The notes below the pieces were generated by a model. It saw only the letters and a list, made by a program, of their open reading frames with translations, was not told the DNA's origin and ran no database searches. A stretch of DNA of 64,000 nt, taken from the NCBI RefSeq assembly GCF_011299615.1, contig NZ_CP049861.1, forward strand, positions 806,001 through 870,000, read 5' to 3'. Shown piece after piece: positions 1-8,077 of the stretch (its first letter is position 1; every line of letters begins with the position of its first letter). The translations under genes were made by a program, and so were the position numbers. This DNA comes from Erysipelothrix sp. HDW6C. Its GTDB lineage: Bacteria > Bacillota_I > Bacilli_A > Erysipelotrichales > Erysipelotrichaceae.

Positions 1-870
1 AAGAGCATGGGAGTAGTTGGTATTGTAAACTTAGATGGTTTCTGGGGGCATGATACTGATGCAATGAATCAAAAAATTGCTGGATATGAGGATTTCATTC
101 ATACGTTTATGTGGATTGATACATCAATTATTGATGATCCAGAGTTTACATCAAAAACGAAAGCGGCAATTCTTGAAGGAATCGGCAAAGGCATGGTTGG
201 TATCAAAATGTGGAAGGACATCTCACTCGGACAGATTGACCAAAATGGCAATTATATCCGTACGGATGATCCTCGACTGGATATCATCTATGAAATGGCA
301 GCAAAATATAGGCTACCAGTTTTGATTCATATTGCCGATCCAACCGCTTTCTTCAAACCGTTAAATGACACAAACGAACGTTATGAGGAAATATCTGAAA
401 ATCCTGACTGGAGTTTCTCTGATGACAAATTTATGACGTTTGCGGAATTGATGGAGATGCAAGATCGTATGATTGCGCTTCATCCTGAAACAGTATTTGT
501 TATTGCTCATGTCGGTTCTTATGCTGAAAACCTTGAACATGTGAGCGAGCGCATGCGTCGTTATCCGAATATGTATGTTGATGTTTCTGCACGTATTGCG
601 GAATTGGGTCGTGTTCCTTATAGCAGTCGCAAATTCTTCCTCGAATTTCAAGATCGCATTCTATTTGGAACCGATTGTACGCCCTTAGATGTTGGTGCAC
701 ACCATCCGATTATTTACCGTATGGCAGAAACAGACGATGAGTATTTTCCATACAGTGATGAAATCGTGGGTGGACAAGGTCGCTGGAATATTTACGGTTT
801 GAATCTACCGGATGAAGTCTTAGAGAAGTTCTATTATAAGAATGCAGCTCGAATTCTTAATCTAGACTAA
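1..870 (+). CDS. Amidohydrolase family (Amidohydro_2-like) protein, 5' end cut by the window
   Basis: The frame is open from base 1, so the N-terminus lies outside the window; the first ATG is at 7. About 289 residues are visible. They match the C-terminal two thirds of a metal-dependent TIM-barrel amidohydrolase: a beta-strand with His (LIHIADP, about residue 105), a second (FVIAHVGS, about 165) and a metal or catalytic Asp (ILFGTDCTP, about 220). The N-terminal HxH metal pair would sit upstream and is not visible. Family members hydrolyse or decarboxylate small cyclic or aromatic acids; the substrate cannot be read from this fragment. A strong terminator follows the stop directly. Confidence 0.8.
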   Translation, partial: KSMGVVGIVNLDGFWGHDTDAMNQKIAGYEDFIHTFMWIDTSIIDDPEFTSKTKAAILEGIGKGMVGIKMWKDISLGQIDQNGNYIRTDDPRLDIIYEMAAKYRLPVLIHIADPTAFFKPLNDTNERYEEISENPDWSFSDDKFMTFAELMEMQDRMIALHPETVFVIAHVGSYAENLEHVSERMRRYPNMYVDVSARIAELGRVPYSSRKFFLEFQDRILFGTDCTPLDVGAHHPIIYRMAETDDEYFPYSDEIVGGQGRWNIYGLNLPDEVLEKFYYKNAARILNLD

Positions 871-875
871 AGTAG

Positions 876-905
876 AAAACAATCCCATGCGGATTGTTTT
901 TTTTT
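876..905 (+). terminator. Rho-independent terminator after the amidohydrolase
   Basis: A 10-bp stem (876-885 with 891-900), a 5-nt loop and a run of T to 905. Confidence 0.9.
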
Positions 906-920
906 ATCGCTTGGTGATGG

Positions 921-926
921 TATAAT
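921..926 (+). promoter_or_regulatory. -10 box (TATAAT) for the tandem GNAT gene
   Basis: A consensus TATAAT lies 36 nt before the ATG at 962. The -35 region falls in the T-tract of the preceding terminator and is poor. Confidence 0.55.
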
Positions 927-961
927 CAACGCATGTTTAGTTATTGGAAAGGATAATCCGT

Positions 962-1798
962 ATGATAACACTTAAGTCGCTCAGTGGGTTTTCTTTAGAA
1001 ACCATCCATGATGCATTTGTTAAGGCTTTTTCCGATTATGCTGTACCCATGAACCCAGACATCCATGCTTTTAAAGCGATGTTATTACGACGTGGTTTTG
1101 ACAAGCATGTTTCAGTCGGGGCTTTTGCGGATGATCTGCTCGTTGGGTTCATTCTAAATGGCAGTCGCTTGTGGACTGGGAAATCGACAATCTATGATTT
1201 GGGAACGGGCGTATTGCCAAGTTATCGCAGGCAAGGGCTAACTACGCGTATGTTCTCTTTTGCATTAACGCTTTTCAATCACGATCAATATCTCTTAGAA
1301 GTGCTTCAATCCAATACATCCGCAATCGCATTGTATGAGAAACAAGGGTTCAAAGTTGTTCGAAACTTTGATTGTTATCAAGGAAAGCAAGACCAAATTC
1401 GCTGCCAAGATATTGTGGAGGTAAAGCGCGTTGAGTCTTTGAATGCTGTTCCTTTGGGTATGTTTACAGACTGTAATTATGCGTGGCAAAATGCTACGGA
1501 TTCGGTTAATGCAGTCGTCGATATCTTTCATTACTATTGTGCATACGATGGATCTCATGTTATCGGATATGGATGTGTTGATCCAATAACGGGTGATGTT
1601 CCCCAGTTTGCAGTTTCAAAGGAGTACCGTCGTCGTGGGATTGGTACACAACTTCTAAAAAAACTTGGTGCGGTTTCGCAAACTGGCGTTGTTAAATTTA
1701 TCAATGTTGATGAAAGTGTTGATTCAATGCGTCGTTTCTTGGATGCAAATGGGATGCATGTTTTCGTAAAACAATTTGAAATGATACGTGTACTGTAA
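962..1798 (+). CDS. GNAT acetyltransferase with two tandem GNAT domains
   Basis: The protein has 278 residues and two acetyl-CoA binding cores. The first carries GVLPSYRRQGLTTRM (about residue 85), the second AVSKEYRRRGIGTQLL (about 215); both fit the R/Q-x-x-G-x-G/A pyrophosphate loop. The first domain is followed by the usual NTSAIALYEKQGF segment. Such fusions transfer acetyl groups to small amines or to protein N-termini; no substrate is indicated. A longer frame begins at a TTG (944), but ATG 962 has GGAAAGG nine bases upstream and a TATAAT at 921, so 962 is preferred. It is a single-gene unit closed by a shared terminator with the convergent AraC gene. Confidence 0.85.
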   Translation: MITLKSLSGFSLETIHDAFVKAFSDYAVPMNPDIHAFKAMLLRRGFDKHVSVGAFADDLLVGFILNGSRLWTGKSTIYDLGTGVLPSYRRQGLTTRMFSFALTLFNHDQYLLEVLQSNTSAIALYEKQGFKVVRNFDCYQGKQDQIRCQDIVEVKRVESLNAVPLGMFTDCNYAWQNATDSVNAVVDIFHYYCAYDGSHVIGYGCVDPITGDVPQFAVSKEYRRRGIGTQLLKKLGAVSQTGVVKFINVDESVDSMRRFLDANGMHVFVKQFEMIRVL

Positions 1799-1824
1799 AA
1801 AAGCGAGATGAGAGTCTCGCTTTT
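1799..1824. terminator. Bidirectional terminator between GNAT and AraC genes
   Basis: A 10-bp perfect stem (1799-1808 with 1815-1824) is A-rich on one side and T-rich on the other, so it serves both convergent genes. Confidence 0.85.
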
Positions 1825-2704
1825 ATGATTGTTTTCGTATGGGTAGGTAAATATCACAAAGTAGTGATTGATCATCAAGAGAATCGATGGGATAGTATTC
1901 ATAATCCAATCCAACGGTATCGAGCTCGTATCCGGAAGTAGGGAACCATTCATTAAAAATGTAGTTCCAAGTCTCTTGAATATTTTGGACGAAGTTATCT
2001 GGTACTGAAGCAGGAACTGTAAATACGGCATACGTTGCTGCAGGAATGCGTGCGCTTTGGTATGTCGTTGATGCCGTTGTAGCAGCGACACCGATTATAT
2101 AATCAAATGATTTTGAATCAACATCTTCGGGCATGCAAACACCGTATTCTCCATGGTTCTTAACAAAGGGTTCATTATGGAGACGAACCATGTCTCCGCT
2201 CTGATGGTAATTTCGCCACATTGCAGCGATGTCTTGATTGTTTTGACCATCAATATTCGATGTTGTAATTTTGTAGCCAACGATTGAAATTTCTGGTTGT
2301 GTAACGATACGTGGTTTCATTAAAAGACCTCCTATTGTATATGTTGTTAATGATACCAACGACGGGTGCTGTGGATAGTTCTTTTGTGCTTGGCTTCTAT
2401 AAGCATCGGGAGTGCAATTAAAATGCTTTTTGAATGCTTTAGAAAAACCAGAGTGTGTCTCGAATCCTAAAGCCATGGCGATATCAATGATTTTTAAGGG
2501 CAAGCTCAAATAGTAAGCCGCCATGTTCATTTTTCGAAGACGAACATACTCCATCATGGATGTGCCAAGTCCCCAAGAGAAAACACGTGAAAAGTGGTAG
2601 GGCGAATACCCAGCTTGTCGTGCCAACTCTTCGACCGAAAGTGTCTTATCCAAGTTTGCGTCGATGTACTTGAGAACATGTTCTAAGGTGTCAATATTTT
2701 TCAT
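1823..2704 (-). CDS. AraC family regulator with C-terminal GyrI-like effector domain
   Basis: The protein has 293 residues. The N-terminal 100 hold two helix-turn-helix motifs of the AraC type (LSVEELARQAGYSPYHFSRV and a second ending in GFETHSGFSKAFKKHF). After a linker, about residues 125-290 resemble the GyrI/AraC effector-binding fold (MKPRIVTQPEISIVGYK start). Proteins of this layout (Rob/BmrR-like) sense small, often cationic, ligands. The start at 2704 is chosen because GGAGG lies seven bases upstream; an in-frame ATG 12 nt earlier overlaps that site. It is divergent from the SDR gene at 2823, a possible target. Confidence 0.88.
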   Translation of the reverse strand: MKNIDTLEHVLKYIDANLDKTLSVEELARQAGYSPYHFSRVFSWGLGTSMMEYVRLRKMNMAAYYLSLPLKIIDIAMALGFETHSGFSKAFKKHFNCTPDAYRSQAQKNYPQHPSLVSLTTYTIGGLLMKPRIVTQPEISIVGYKITTSNIDGQNNQDIAAMWRNYHQSGDMVRLHNEPFVKNHGEYGVCMPEDVDSKSFDYIIGVAATTASTTYQSARIPAATYAVFTVPASVPDNFVQNIQETWNYIFNEWFPTSGYELDTVGLDYEYYPIDSLDDQSLLCDIYLPIRKQS

Positions 2705-2772
2705 TATTGCCTCCATCCTGATCAGTAAACCAATCATAACATAATCACAAAATGCATCTGTTCCAAACGTGC

Positions 2773-2800
2773 TTATATTTAAATTAAGGTATGGTATACT
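2773..2800 (+). promoter_or_regulatory. Sigma-A-like promoter for the SDR gene
   Basis: TTATAT (2773-2778) and TATACT (2795-2800) are separated by 16 bp and lie 23 nt before the ATG, in the gap shared with the divergent AraC gene. Confidence 0.5.
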
Positions 2801-2822
2801 CTACTTAATGAGGAGGGATACA

Positions 2823-3605
2823 ATGCAAGGAATATTGAAAGACAAGCACATACTCGTAACAGGGGTGAGTCGTGGCCAAGGAATTGGGGCAGGAATTGTG
2901 AGGGTATTGGCAGAAAGTGGTGCCACGGTTCTTGTTCATGGGTATGCACCCTACGATAAATCGGTTGCGTACGAAGATGCGGATGCATCCTTTATATCTC
3001 AATTTGTATCAGAACTAAAAGATCGAGAATTGGATGTACGACTGCTTGATGAAAGTGATTTATCCATTGAAGGGAACGCAGTTCGACTAATCGAAGCGGC
3101 AGCTCAAACGATAGGGTATGTGGATGGACTTGTGCTTAATCACGCATACTCAACACACTCGCCCATAGGGTCATGGACACAGGTAAATATTAACAATCAT
3201 TTACACACTAATGTCACAGCGACAATGTTAATGATTCAAGCGTTCCATGCCCAACTACCCAATGAGAAACGCGGTGCTATTACGCTATTTACAAGCGGTC
3301 AATACTTAGGTCCGATGACCTCCGAAATAGCGTATGCAGTTTCGAAAGATGCGATTATCAGCATTACCAAACAAACAGCAGCTGCGCTTGGGGCGGATAA
3401 TATACAAGTGAACTGTATTAACCCAGGTCCCACAGACACAGGTTATGCTTCAGGAAATGATTTTGAGGCAGTCCGTAAAAAAATGCCAATGGGAAGATGG
3501 GGTACACCAGAGGACGCAGCGCGTCTTGTTCGCTTCTTACAAAGTGATGATGCCTTGTGGATTACCGGAGAAGTTATTGCCAGCGAAGGTGGTTTCAGGC
3601 GATAG
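2823..3605 (+). CDS. Short-chain dehydrogenase/reductase (SDR)
   Basis: The protein has 260 residues, the normal size for a classical SDR. The nucleotide site TGVSRGQGIG is at 13-22, with an extra Gln before the GIG; NHA near 106 stands for the usual NAG; the catalytic triad is Ser148, Tyr161 and Lys165 (YAVSK). The C-terminus ITGEVIASEGGF resembles FabG-like 3-oxoacyl reductases, though single SDRs act on many sugars and alcohols. The ATG at 2823 follows GAGGAGGG; longer in-frame starts upstream lack a ribosome site and fall inside the promoter. The substrate is unknown. Confidence 0.88.
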   Translation: MQGILKDKHILVTGVSRGQGIGAGIVRVLAESGATVLVHGYAPYDKSVAYEDADASFISQFVSELKDRELDVRLLDESDLSIEGNAVRLIEAAAQTIGYVDGLVLNHAYSTHSPIGSWTQVNINNHLHTNVTATMLMIQAFHAQLPNEKRGAITLFTSGQYLGPMTSEIAYAVSKDAIISITKQTAAALGADNIQVNCINPGPTDTGYASGNDFEAVRKKMPMGRWGTPEDAARLVRFLQSDDALWITGEVIASEGGFRR

Positions 3606-3635
3606 GTGGTTAGAAGAAAAATAGAATAATGTACG

Positions 3636-3654
3636 ACTCCACGATACGTGGAGT
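3636..3654 (+). terminator. Weak hairpin after the SDR gene
   Basis: A 7-bp stem (3636-3642 with 3648-3654) is followed by only a short T-rich stretch, so it may terminate weakly or mark an mRNA end. Confidence 0.4.
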
Positions 3655-3695
3655 TATTCGACAAAGGAATGCAGCAGGTAATGAAAGAGTGATGC

Positions 3696-3701
3696 TATAA
3701 T
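3696..3701 (+). promoter_or_regulatory. -10 box (TATAAT) for the XRE regulator
   Basis: TATAAT lies just upstream of an AGGAGG site. It overlaps an alternative upstream ATG (3700), which argues that the real start is 3721. Confidence 0.6.
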
Positions 3702-3720
3702 GACTTCAGGAGGATACATT

Positions 3721-4407
3721 ATGAACACTGTACTTGTTGGAAGTTATATTAGTAATCTTCGTAAAAAAAGAGGTCTTACCCAAGCGAAACTGGGGGAGAT
3801 TATTGGGGTTAGTGATAAAGCAATATCGAAATGGGAGAATGGTGATGGTCTTCCAGACGTGGCAATTCTTCAGTCACTCGCTGTTGCTTTAAATACCAGT
3901 GTTGATAGTATTTTGAATGGGGGACCAATTAAAGTGCGACGGCTCCTTATGTCTTTGGGCAACGACGAAGATATTCGGTATTTTAAGCAAGGTATCATCG
4001 CAGTTGTTTCGGCGCTTATTGCGAGTCTGAGTATAAAAAATCTCGTCTCTTATGTAATCCTAAAAGACTCAATTATCAATATGACGTTTGAGTATGGCGA
4101 CGGATTGTATCCCTATGAAGGCAGCAATCCATTTAGTGGGTATTCAATTCCATTTATTATAGTGTTGTTGATGGGATTCAGCTATTTTGTCTATGTTTAC
4201 TTTAGAAAGATGTTGCCTGATAATGGAGATATAAAGCACTTTCGCTTCTTTGAGTCGGTCATGGTATGTATTTGGCTTGCTCCACTTATTTATATCTTCT
4301 TTTATGAGGTGCGTATCGATTTTATCGATCCACGACTGATTTTCTTTATCCCAACGCTCATCTTTATCTTAATAGTAACACTTCAAGTTCGTAAGCTTAT
4401 GAAATGA
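3721..4407 (+). CDS. XRE-type HTH regulator with C-terminal membrane domain
   Basis: The protein has 228 residues. An N-terminal Cro/CI helix-turn-helix occupies about residues 1-60 (ISNLRKKRGLTQAKLGEIIG and VSDKAISKWENG). About four hydrophobic segments follow (near 85-105, 140-160, 180-200 and 208-225). The layout is that of membrane-tethered XRE regulators found widely in Bacillota, whose ligands are mostly unknown. The ATG at 3721 has AGGAGG eight bases upstream. It is a single-gene unit with its own promoter and a strong terminator shared with the convergent HxlR gene. Confidence 0.87.
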   Translation: MNTVLVGSYISNLRKKRGLTQAKLGEIIGVSDKAISKWENGDGLPDVAILQSLAVALNTSVDSILNGGPIKVRRLLMSLGNDEDIRYFKQGIIAVVSALIASLSIKNLVSYVILKDSIINMTFEYGDGLYPYEGSNPFSGYSIPFIIVLLMGFSYFVYVYFRKMLPDNGDIKHFRFFESVMVCIWLAPLIYIFFYEVRIDFIDPRLIFFIPTLIFILIVTLQVRKLMK

Positions 4408-4442
4408 AAGGAACACGCATCCAATGGTGCGTGTTCCTTTTT
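4407..4442. terminator. Bidirectional terminator, XRE / HxlR
   Basis: A 13-bp perfect stem (4407-4419 with 4428-4440), A-rich on the left and T-rich on the right, lies between convergent genes. Confidence 0.9.
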
Positions 4443-4779
4443 AGACTTCAGTTGCAAACAGTTGATACTTCTCTCCCCAATGCCAAAGGCTGTCAATAAC
4501 ATCTTGTAACTCCCATCCAATCGTTGTTAGTGAATATTCAACACGGACTGGGACTTCTGCAAAGACTTCGCGCTCCACCAATTCACGCGATTCTAAAGCG
4601 CGGAGGTGTTGTGTCAAAACCTTATTTGATATTCCTGGTAATCCTTTAGCGAGGTCGCCAAAACGGTGTGTCCCTTTGAGTAACTCGCGAATTATCAAAA
4701 TTTTCCACCGATCTCCAATTAACAAAACTGTTGTTTCAACGGGACATTGTGGTAGTTCGTAACTTTTTAAAGATTCCAT
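4441..4779 (-). CDS. HxlR family winged-helix regulator
   Basis: The protein has 112 residues, typical for HxlR. Family hallmarks are visible: a conserved Cys near the N-terminus (CPVETTVLLIGDRWKILIIR), the GTHRFGDLAKGLPGISNKVL helix-turn-helix and a wing with VPVRVEYSLT. Several family members (YodB, QorR, HypR) use the N-terminal Cys to sense electrophiles or quinones; Cys12 here could do the same, which is inference. It is divergent from an NAD(P)-binding protein gene, and a perfect palindrome sits between them. Confidence 0.92.
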   Translation of the reverse strand: MESLKSYELPQCPVETTVLLIGDRWKILIIRELLKGTHRFGDLAKGLPGISNKVLTQHLRALESRELVEREVFAEVPVRVEYSLTTIGWELQDVIDSLWHWGEKYQLFATEV

Positions 4780-4790
4780 AATTCTCCTAA

Positions 4791-4810
4791 TAGTTACTAA
4801 TCAGTAACTA
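4791..4810. promoter_or_regulatory. Palindromic operator, probably bound by HxlR
   Basis: TAGTTACT and AGTAACTA are perfect 8-bp inverted arms separated by 4 bp, 11 bp upstream of the HxlR start and upstream of the divergent promoter. Confidence 0.75.
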
Positions 4811-4830
4811 AGTTCTGTGTGGTTCCCTAG

Positions 4831-4858
4831 TTGTATTTGGATACCAGAGTATTATAAT
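4831..4858 (+). promoter_or_regulatory. Promoter of the NAD(P)-binding protein gene
   Basis: TTGTAT (4831-4836) and TATAAT (4853-4858) have a 16-bp spacer and begin 20 bp after the HxlR palindrome. Confidence 0.65.
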
Positions 4859-4897
4859 TATAGTATAAGTGTAACAAATAGAAAAGAGGCAAACACT

Positions 4898-5518
4898 ATG
4901 AATATTGCAGTAATAGGTTCTACAGGAAAGCTAGGAAATATTATCACCGAGAAATTACTCGAAAATGGGTACACGCCAACAGCGATCGTACGTGATCATC
5001 GTAAAGTTACGATTGGTGTTCCAGTTATTGAGAAAAATATCTTTGACTTAACAACTGAGGATATATCTGTGTTTGATGTCGTAATCAGTGCATTTGGAGC
5101 ACCGATGGATGATTTGAATCAATTCACTACAACAACACAACATTTCATAAAAATATTTAAAGATACTGATACCCGACTCATTGTTGCGGGAGGCGCAGGT
5201 GGCCTGTATGTGGCAGATGGTGTTCGATTAATTGACACTGATAATATTCCTCCACAATTTGTCCCGCTAGCAGAAGCAGAGGTTGCAGCATTTGAACTCT
5301 TGGCGGACGAACAGCGTTTTGCATGGACATACATGGCACCACCTGCAGTAATGGAATATGGTGTTCCCAAGCGTGGCAATTTTGTCCTGTCAGGGGATAA
5401 ATTAGGATTCAACGCGAAGGGTGAGAGCTACACAACGTATGTGGATTATGCGAATGCATTCATTGAGGTCTTATCAAAACCGTTCAACCATGAAACCGTT
5501 GGAGTCTATTCAAACTAA
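4898..5518 (+). CDS. NAD(P)-binding protein, NmrA/atypical SDR type
   Basis: The protein has 206 residues. A Rossmann motif sits at the very N-terminus (VIGSTGKLGNIITEKLLENG; G-x-x-G-x-x-G), followed by a typical NmrA-like core (VVISAFGAP; LIVAGGAGGLYV). The pattern is that of YwnB/NAD(P)H-binding proteins commonly paired with HxlR repressors, so an oxidoreductase or redox-sensing role induced by electrophiles is likely. The ATG at 4898 is preferred because the promoter ends at 4858; the longer frame would start upstream of it. Confidence 0.86.
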   Translation: MNIAVIGSTGKLGNIITEKLLENGYTPTAIVRDHRKVTIGVPVIEKNIFDLTTEDISVFDVVISAFGAPMDDLNQFTTTTQHFIKIFKDTDTRLIVAGGAGGLYVADGVRLIDTDNIPPQFVPLAEAEVAAFELLADEQRFAWTYMAPPAVMEYGVPKRGNFVLSGDKLGFNAKGESYTTYVDYANAFIEVLSKPFNHETVGVYSN

Positions 5519-5521
5519 TAT

Positions 5522-5562
5522 AAAAGTGCAGTATCTGAGGTAATCAGAACTGCACTTTTTTA
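5522..5562. terminator. Bidirectional terminator, NmrA-like / TetR
   Basis: An 11-bp stem (5522-5532 with 5549-5559) has an internal stem extension and T/A-rich flanks. It lies between convergent genes. Confidence 0.88.
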
Positions 5563-6267
5563 GTAATTCATGGCCAGGATTGTTTGCGGATTTATAATTT
5601 CAGAATCACCTTGTAAATGGTTATTAAGAAACTCCGTTACATAGTTTAGAAACATTGAAACTGCTTGGGAGGCATCGGTGTAATGGTTGGATACAATGCG
5701 TTTCGAGATACCTTTATGAACGACATAACAAAACTCCATAATATATGTCTTCTCTGACTCCTTGAAGTACCCATCATCAATGCAAGGGGAAATTAAGAGT
5801 GCATCACGGTTTTTGAGATTTTGTCCTGCGGCAACACTGGGTGATACGTTATCATACAAACCACTCTCAGGCGCATAAACTGAAAAGTAAGCATCAATTT
5901 GTGAAAGGACATAGTCGGAATGATTGGAATCAAAAATATAGGCATAGATTTCAGGATTGGCAAAAGAACACTCAGCATAGCATCGCCACGCTAAAAGAAA
6001 TGTTGTGAGTGAATCTAAATCCAATGCTGTAATTGCTGTAAGACGGTGAAGGTATTCGGTAATACTGTCGACCATACTGATCGCAATTAATTGGTCAAGA
6101 TTCTCAAAATAATTATAAAGTGTTGCACTATTGTATCCAGCCAGTTCAGCAACATTACGAATTGTGATGCGGTTAATCCCTTCGGAAGTCGCGATATGTT
6201 TTGCTGCATCGATAAAGTAGCGAACGGTTCGTTGTCGTTGAAGATCGCGTTTTGGTGATAAATCCAT
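5560..6267 (-). CDS. TetR/AcrR family regulator
   Basis: The protein has 235 residues. The N-terminal 60 form a TetR helix-turn-helix (ITIRNVAELAGYNSATLYNYF); the rest is an alpha-helical ligand domain with no recognised subfamily. It is divergent from a BCCT transporter and an ornithine cyclodeaminase-like gene, which it most likely controls: the 223-bp gap carries two palindromes, one directly after the transporter -10 box. Ligand unknown; a quaternary amine or amino acid related to the transported substrate is an inference from context. Confidence 0.87.
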   Translation of the reverse strand: MDLSPKRDLQRQRTVRYFIDAAKHIATSEGINRITIRNVAELAGYNSATLYNYFENLDQLIAISMVDSITEYLHRLTAITALDLDSLTTFLLAWRCYAECSFANPEIYAYIFDSNHSDYVLSQIDAYFSVYAPESGLYDNVSPSVAAGQNLKNRDALLISPCIDDGYFKESEKTYIMEFCYVVHKGISKRIVSNHYTDASQAVSMFLNYVTEFLNNHLQGDSEIINPQTILAMNY

Positions 6268-6304
6268 TCAGATACCTCTTTCTTCTATATGTAGTATATC
6301 ATTG

Positions 6305-6314
6305 TTGATATCAA
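6305..6314. promoter_or_regulatory. Palindrome TTGATATCAA upstream of the TetR gene
   Basis: A perfect 10-bp palindrome lies 38 bp before the TetR start, inside a longer imperfect repeat (CATTG...CAATG). It is a candidate autoregulatory site. Confidence 0.35.
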
Positions 6315-6448
6315 TGGTGGTCACTAAAGTATGTGAATAAAATACCAAATGACCACAAGCATGTAATAATTTATCAAATTTATGTTAAGGATTGCTGTTT
6401 TCTATTGAATCCTTTGAATCTATTATAGCAAACATAATCAAGTGATTA

Positions 6449-6466
6449 TATAATAATCGTACGATT
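6449..6466 (+). promoter_or_regulatory. -10 box plus adjoining palindrome before the BCCT gene
   Basis: TATAAT (6449-6454) is followed at once by the perfect 12-bp palindrome AATCGTACGATT (6455-6466), covering the expected transcription start. This is the usual position for a TetR operator. Confidence 0.6.
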
Positions 6467-6490
6467 GATGTAATCGATAAGGAGAGAGAT

Positions 6491-8077
6491 ATGGAAAAGA
6501 ATAAAAGAGTTACAACTCCTAAAGCAACGACGGATAAGGCATTGTTTTTTATACCCTTAGCGATCGTTATCGTATTCTGTGCACTGGTTGCCTTGTTCCC
6601 AGAGGGATCAGCTGCAGCATTTAATACGATCTTTGGAGTTATTACAGGGAATTTTGGATGGGCCTTACAATGGTTCTTCTTTGCAAATACAATCATCATG
6701 GTGTATTTAGCATTTAGTAAGTACGGTAATAAAAAACTGGGGAATGAGAAACCTGAATTCAGTACGCCAGTTTGGTTAGGAATGCTATTTGCTGCAGGAA
6801 CTTCAGGAGTCGCAATCTATTGGGGATTTAGCGAATGGTTCCAATACGCAACTGCACCGCCCTTTGGATTGGAGCCACTATCACGAGAAGCCATGAACAT
6901 GGCTTCAACCTATAGTTTCTTTCACTGGGGACCATCAGCATATGGATTGTATGCGACAGTAGCCGTTGTCTTTGGATTCTTTTTCTTTGTAAAACGTGAG
7001 GATACAAACCGTCCAAGTACTGCTTGTGCTTCTGTTATTGGAGAAAAAAATGCTAAAGGACTCTTAGGTAAGATTATTGACATTGTTTATATGATGGGAA
7101 TCATCGGGGCTGTATCGGCAGCAATCGGACTCTCGACACCATTAATCAGTGCAATAATTGTTGACTTATTTAATATTGAATACACATTGTGGATTGATGC
7201 CGGTGTGCTTATTTTCTTTACAGTATTCTTTGTATTTGGAGTCTATGGCGGACTGCAAAAGTCAATGAAATTTATCAGTAATGCAAAGCTTGCAATGGTT
7301 ATCGGTTTGCTTGCTTTCGTATTCTTAATTGGCCCCAAATCATACATGCTGAATACATTTACAGACAGTATGGGGACATTCGTAAGTGATTACTTTAGAA
7401 TGATGCTCACAACAGAACCACACAGTGCAGGAACATTCCCGCAATCGTGGACAATCTTCTTCTTTGCATGGTGGTCTGCTTATGCATTGAATACGGGAAT
7501 ATTCCTAGCACGAATATCGCGTGGTCGTTCGATCAAACAATTGGTACTGGGTGCTACTGGAGCATCATGTGTAGGTTGTTGGTTGCACTTCATGATCTTA
7601 GGTTACTATGGAATGAACGCATACGAAACCGGACTTGTAAATGTCATTGAAATATTCCAAACACAAGGGATTACAGATGCAATCATTGCAATAATTAAAA
7701 CTATGCCATTAGCAACTGTTGTTCTTGTCGTAATGTTAGCGGTTATGGCTGTATCAACAGTTACCGTTATTAACAGTGCTGCTTACACATTGTCAATTGT
7801 CTCAACAAACAACCTACCCGCTAATGAAGAGCCAGCTCGTGTTAATCGCATCTTCTGGGCTATCGCATTGGGGGCGCTTGGTTTGGTCTTGATTTTCATC
7901 GGTGGTCTGGGACCAATCCAAACTATCAGTCTTTCAACGGGGATTTTGACGATGGTGATCATTATAATTATATTTATAGCTTTCTTTAAATATGATGGTA
8001 AGAAATGGGATGAGTATATGGAACGAAACGAACGTGAGGATCGTGAGAAACTTGCGGCAGAAAGTGAGGAAGCATAA
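6491..8077 (+). CDS. BCCT family transporter (betaine/carnitine/choline type)
   Basis: The protein has 528 residues and 12 predicted membrane helices. The BCCT signature is clear in the region FFAWWSAYALNTG followed by ARISRGRSIKQ (about residues 325-350), together with WGFSEW near 112. The family carries trimethylammonium compounds or related zwitterions, driven by Na+, H+ or exchange. The charged C-terminal tail (EYMERNEREDREKLAAE) is short, unlike long osmosensing tails. GGAGAG lies six bases before the ATG. It is co-transcribed with the following cyclodeaminase-like gene (stop and start abut) and probably repressed by the divergent TetR protein. Confidence 0.92.
   Translation: MEKNKRVTTPKATTDKALFFIPLAIVIVFCALVALFPEGSAAAFNTIFGVITGNFGWALQWFFFANTIIMVYLAFSKYGNKKLGNEKPEFSTPVWLGMLFAAGTSGVAIYWGFSEWFQYATAPPFGLEPLSREAMNMASTYSFFHWGPSAYGLYATVAVVFGFFFFVKREDTNRPSTACASVIGEKNAKGLLGKIIDIVYMMGIIGAVSAAIGLSTPLISAIIVDLFNIEYTLWIDAGVLIFFTVFFVFGVYGGLQKSMKFISNAKLAMVIGLLAFVFLIGPKSYMLNTFTDSMGTFVSDYFRMMLTTEPHSAGTFPQSWTIFFFAWWSAYALNTGIFLARISRGRSIKQLVLGATGASCVGCWLHFMILGYYGMNAYETGLVNVIEIFQTQGITDAIIAIIKTMPLATVVLVVMLAVMAVSTVTVINSAAYTLSIVSTNNLPANEEPARVNRIFWAIALGALGLVLIFIGGLGPIQTISLSTGILTMVIIIIIFIAFFKYDGKKWDEYMERNEREDREKLAAESEEA

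Noticed and set aside
933-956. Seven-codon ORF (MFSYWKG) at the predicted transcript start before the tandem GNAT
   Set aside because: It has no ribosome site, would need leaderless translation, and no hairpin links it to the GNAT gene. Chance is likely.
3696-3720. Upstream ATG 3700 as the start of the XRE gene
   Set aside because: It lies within the -10 box and upstream of the AGGAGG that serves ATG 3721.
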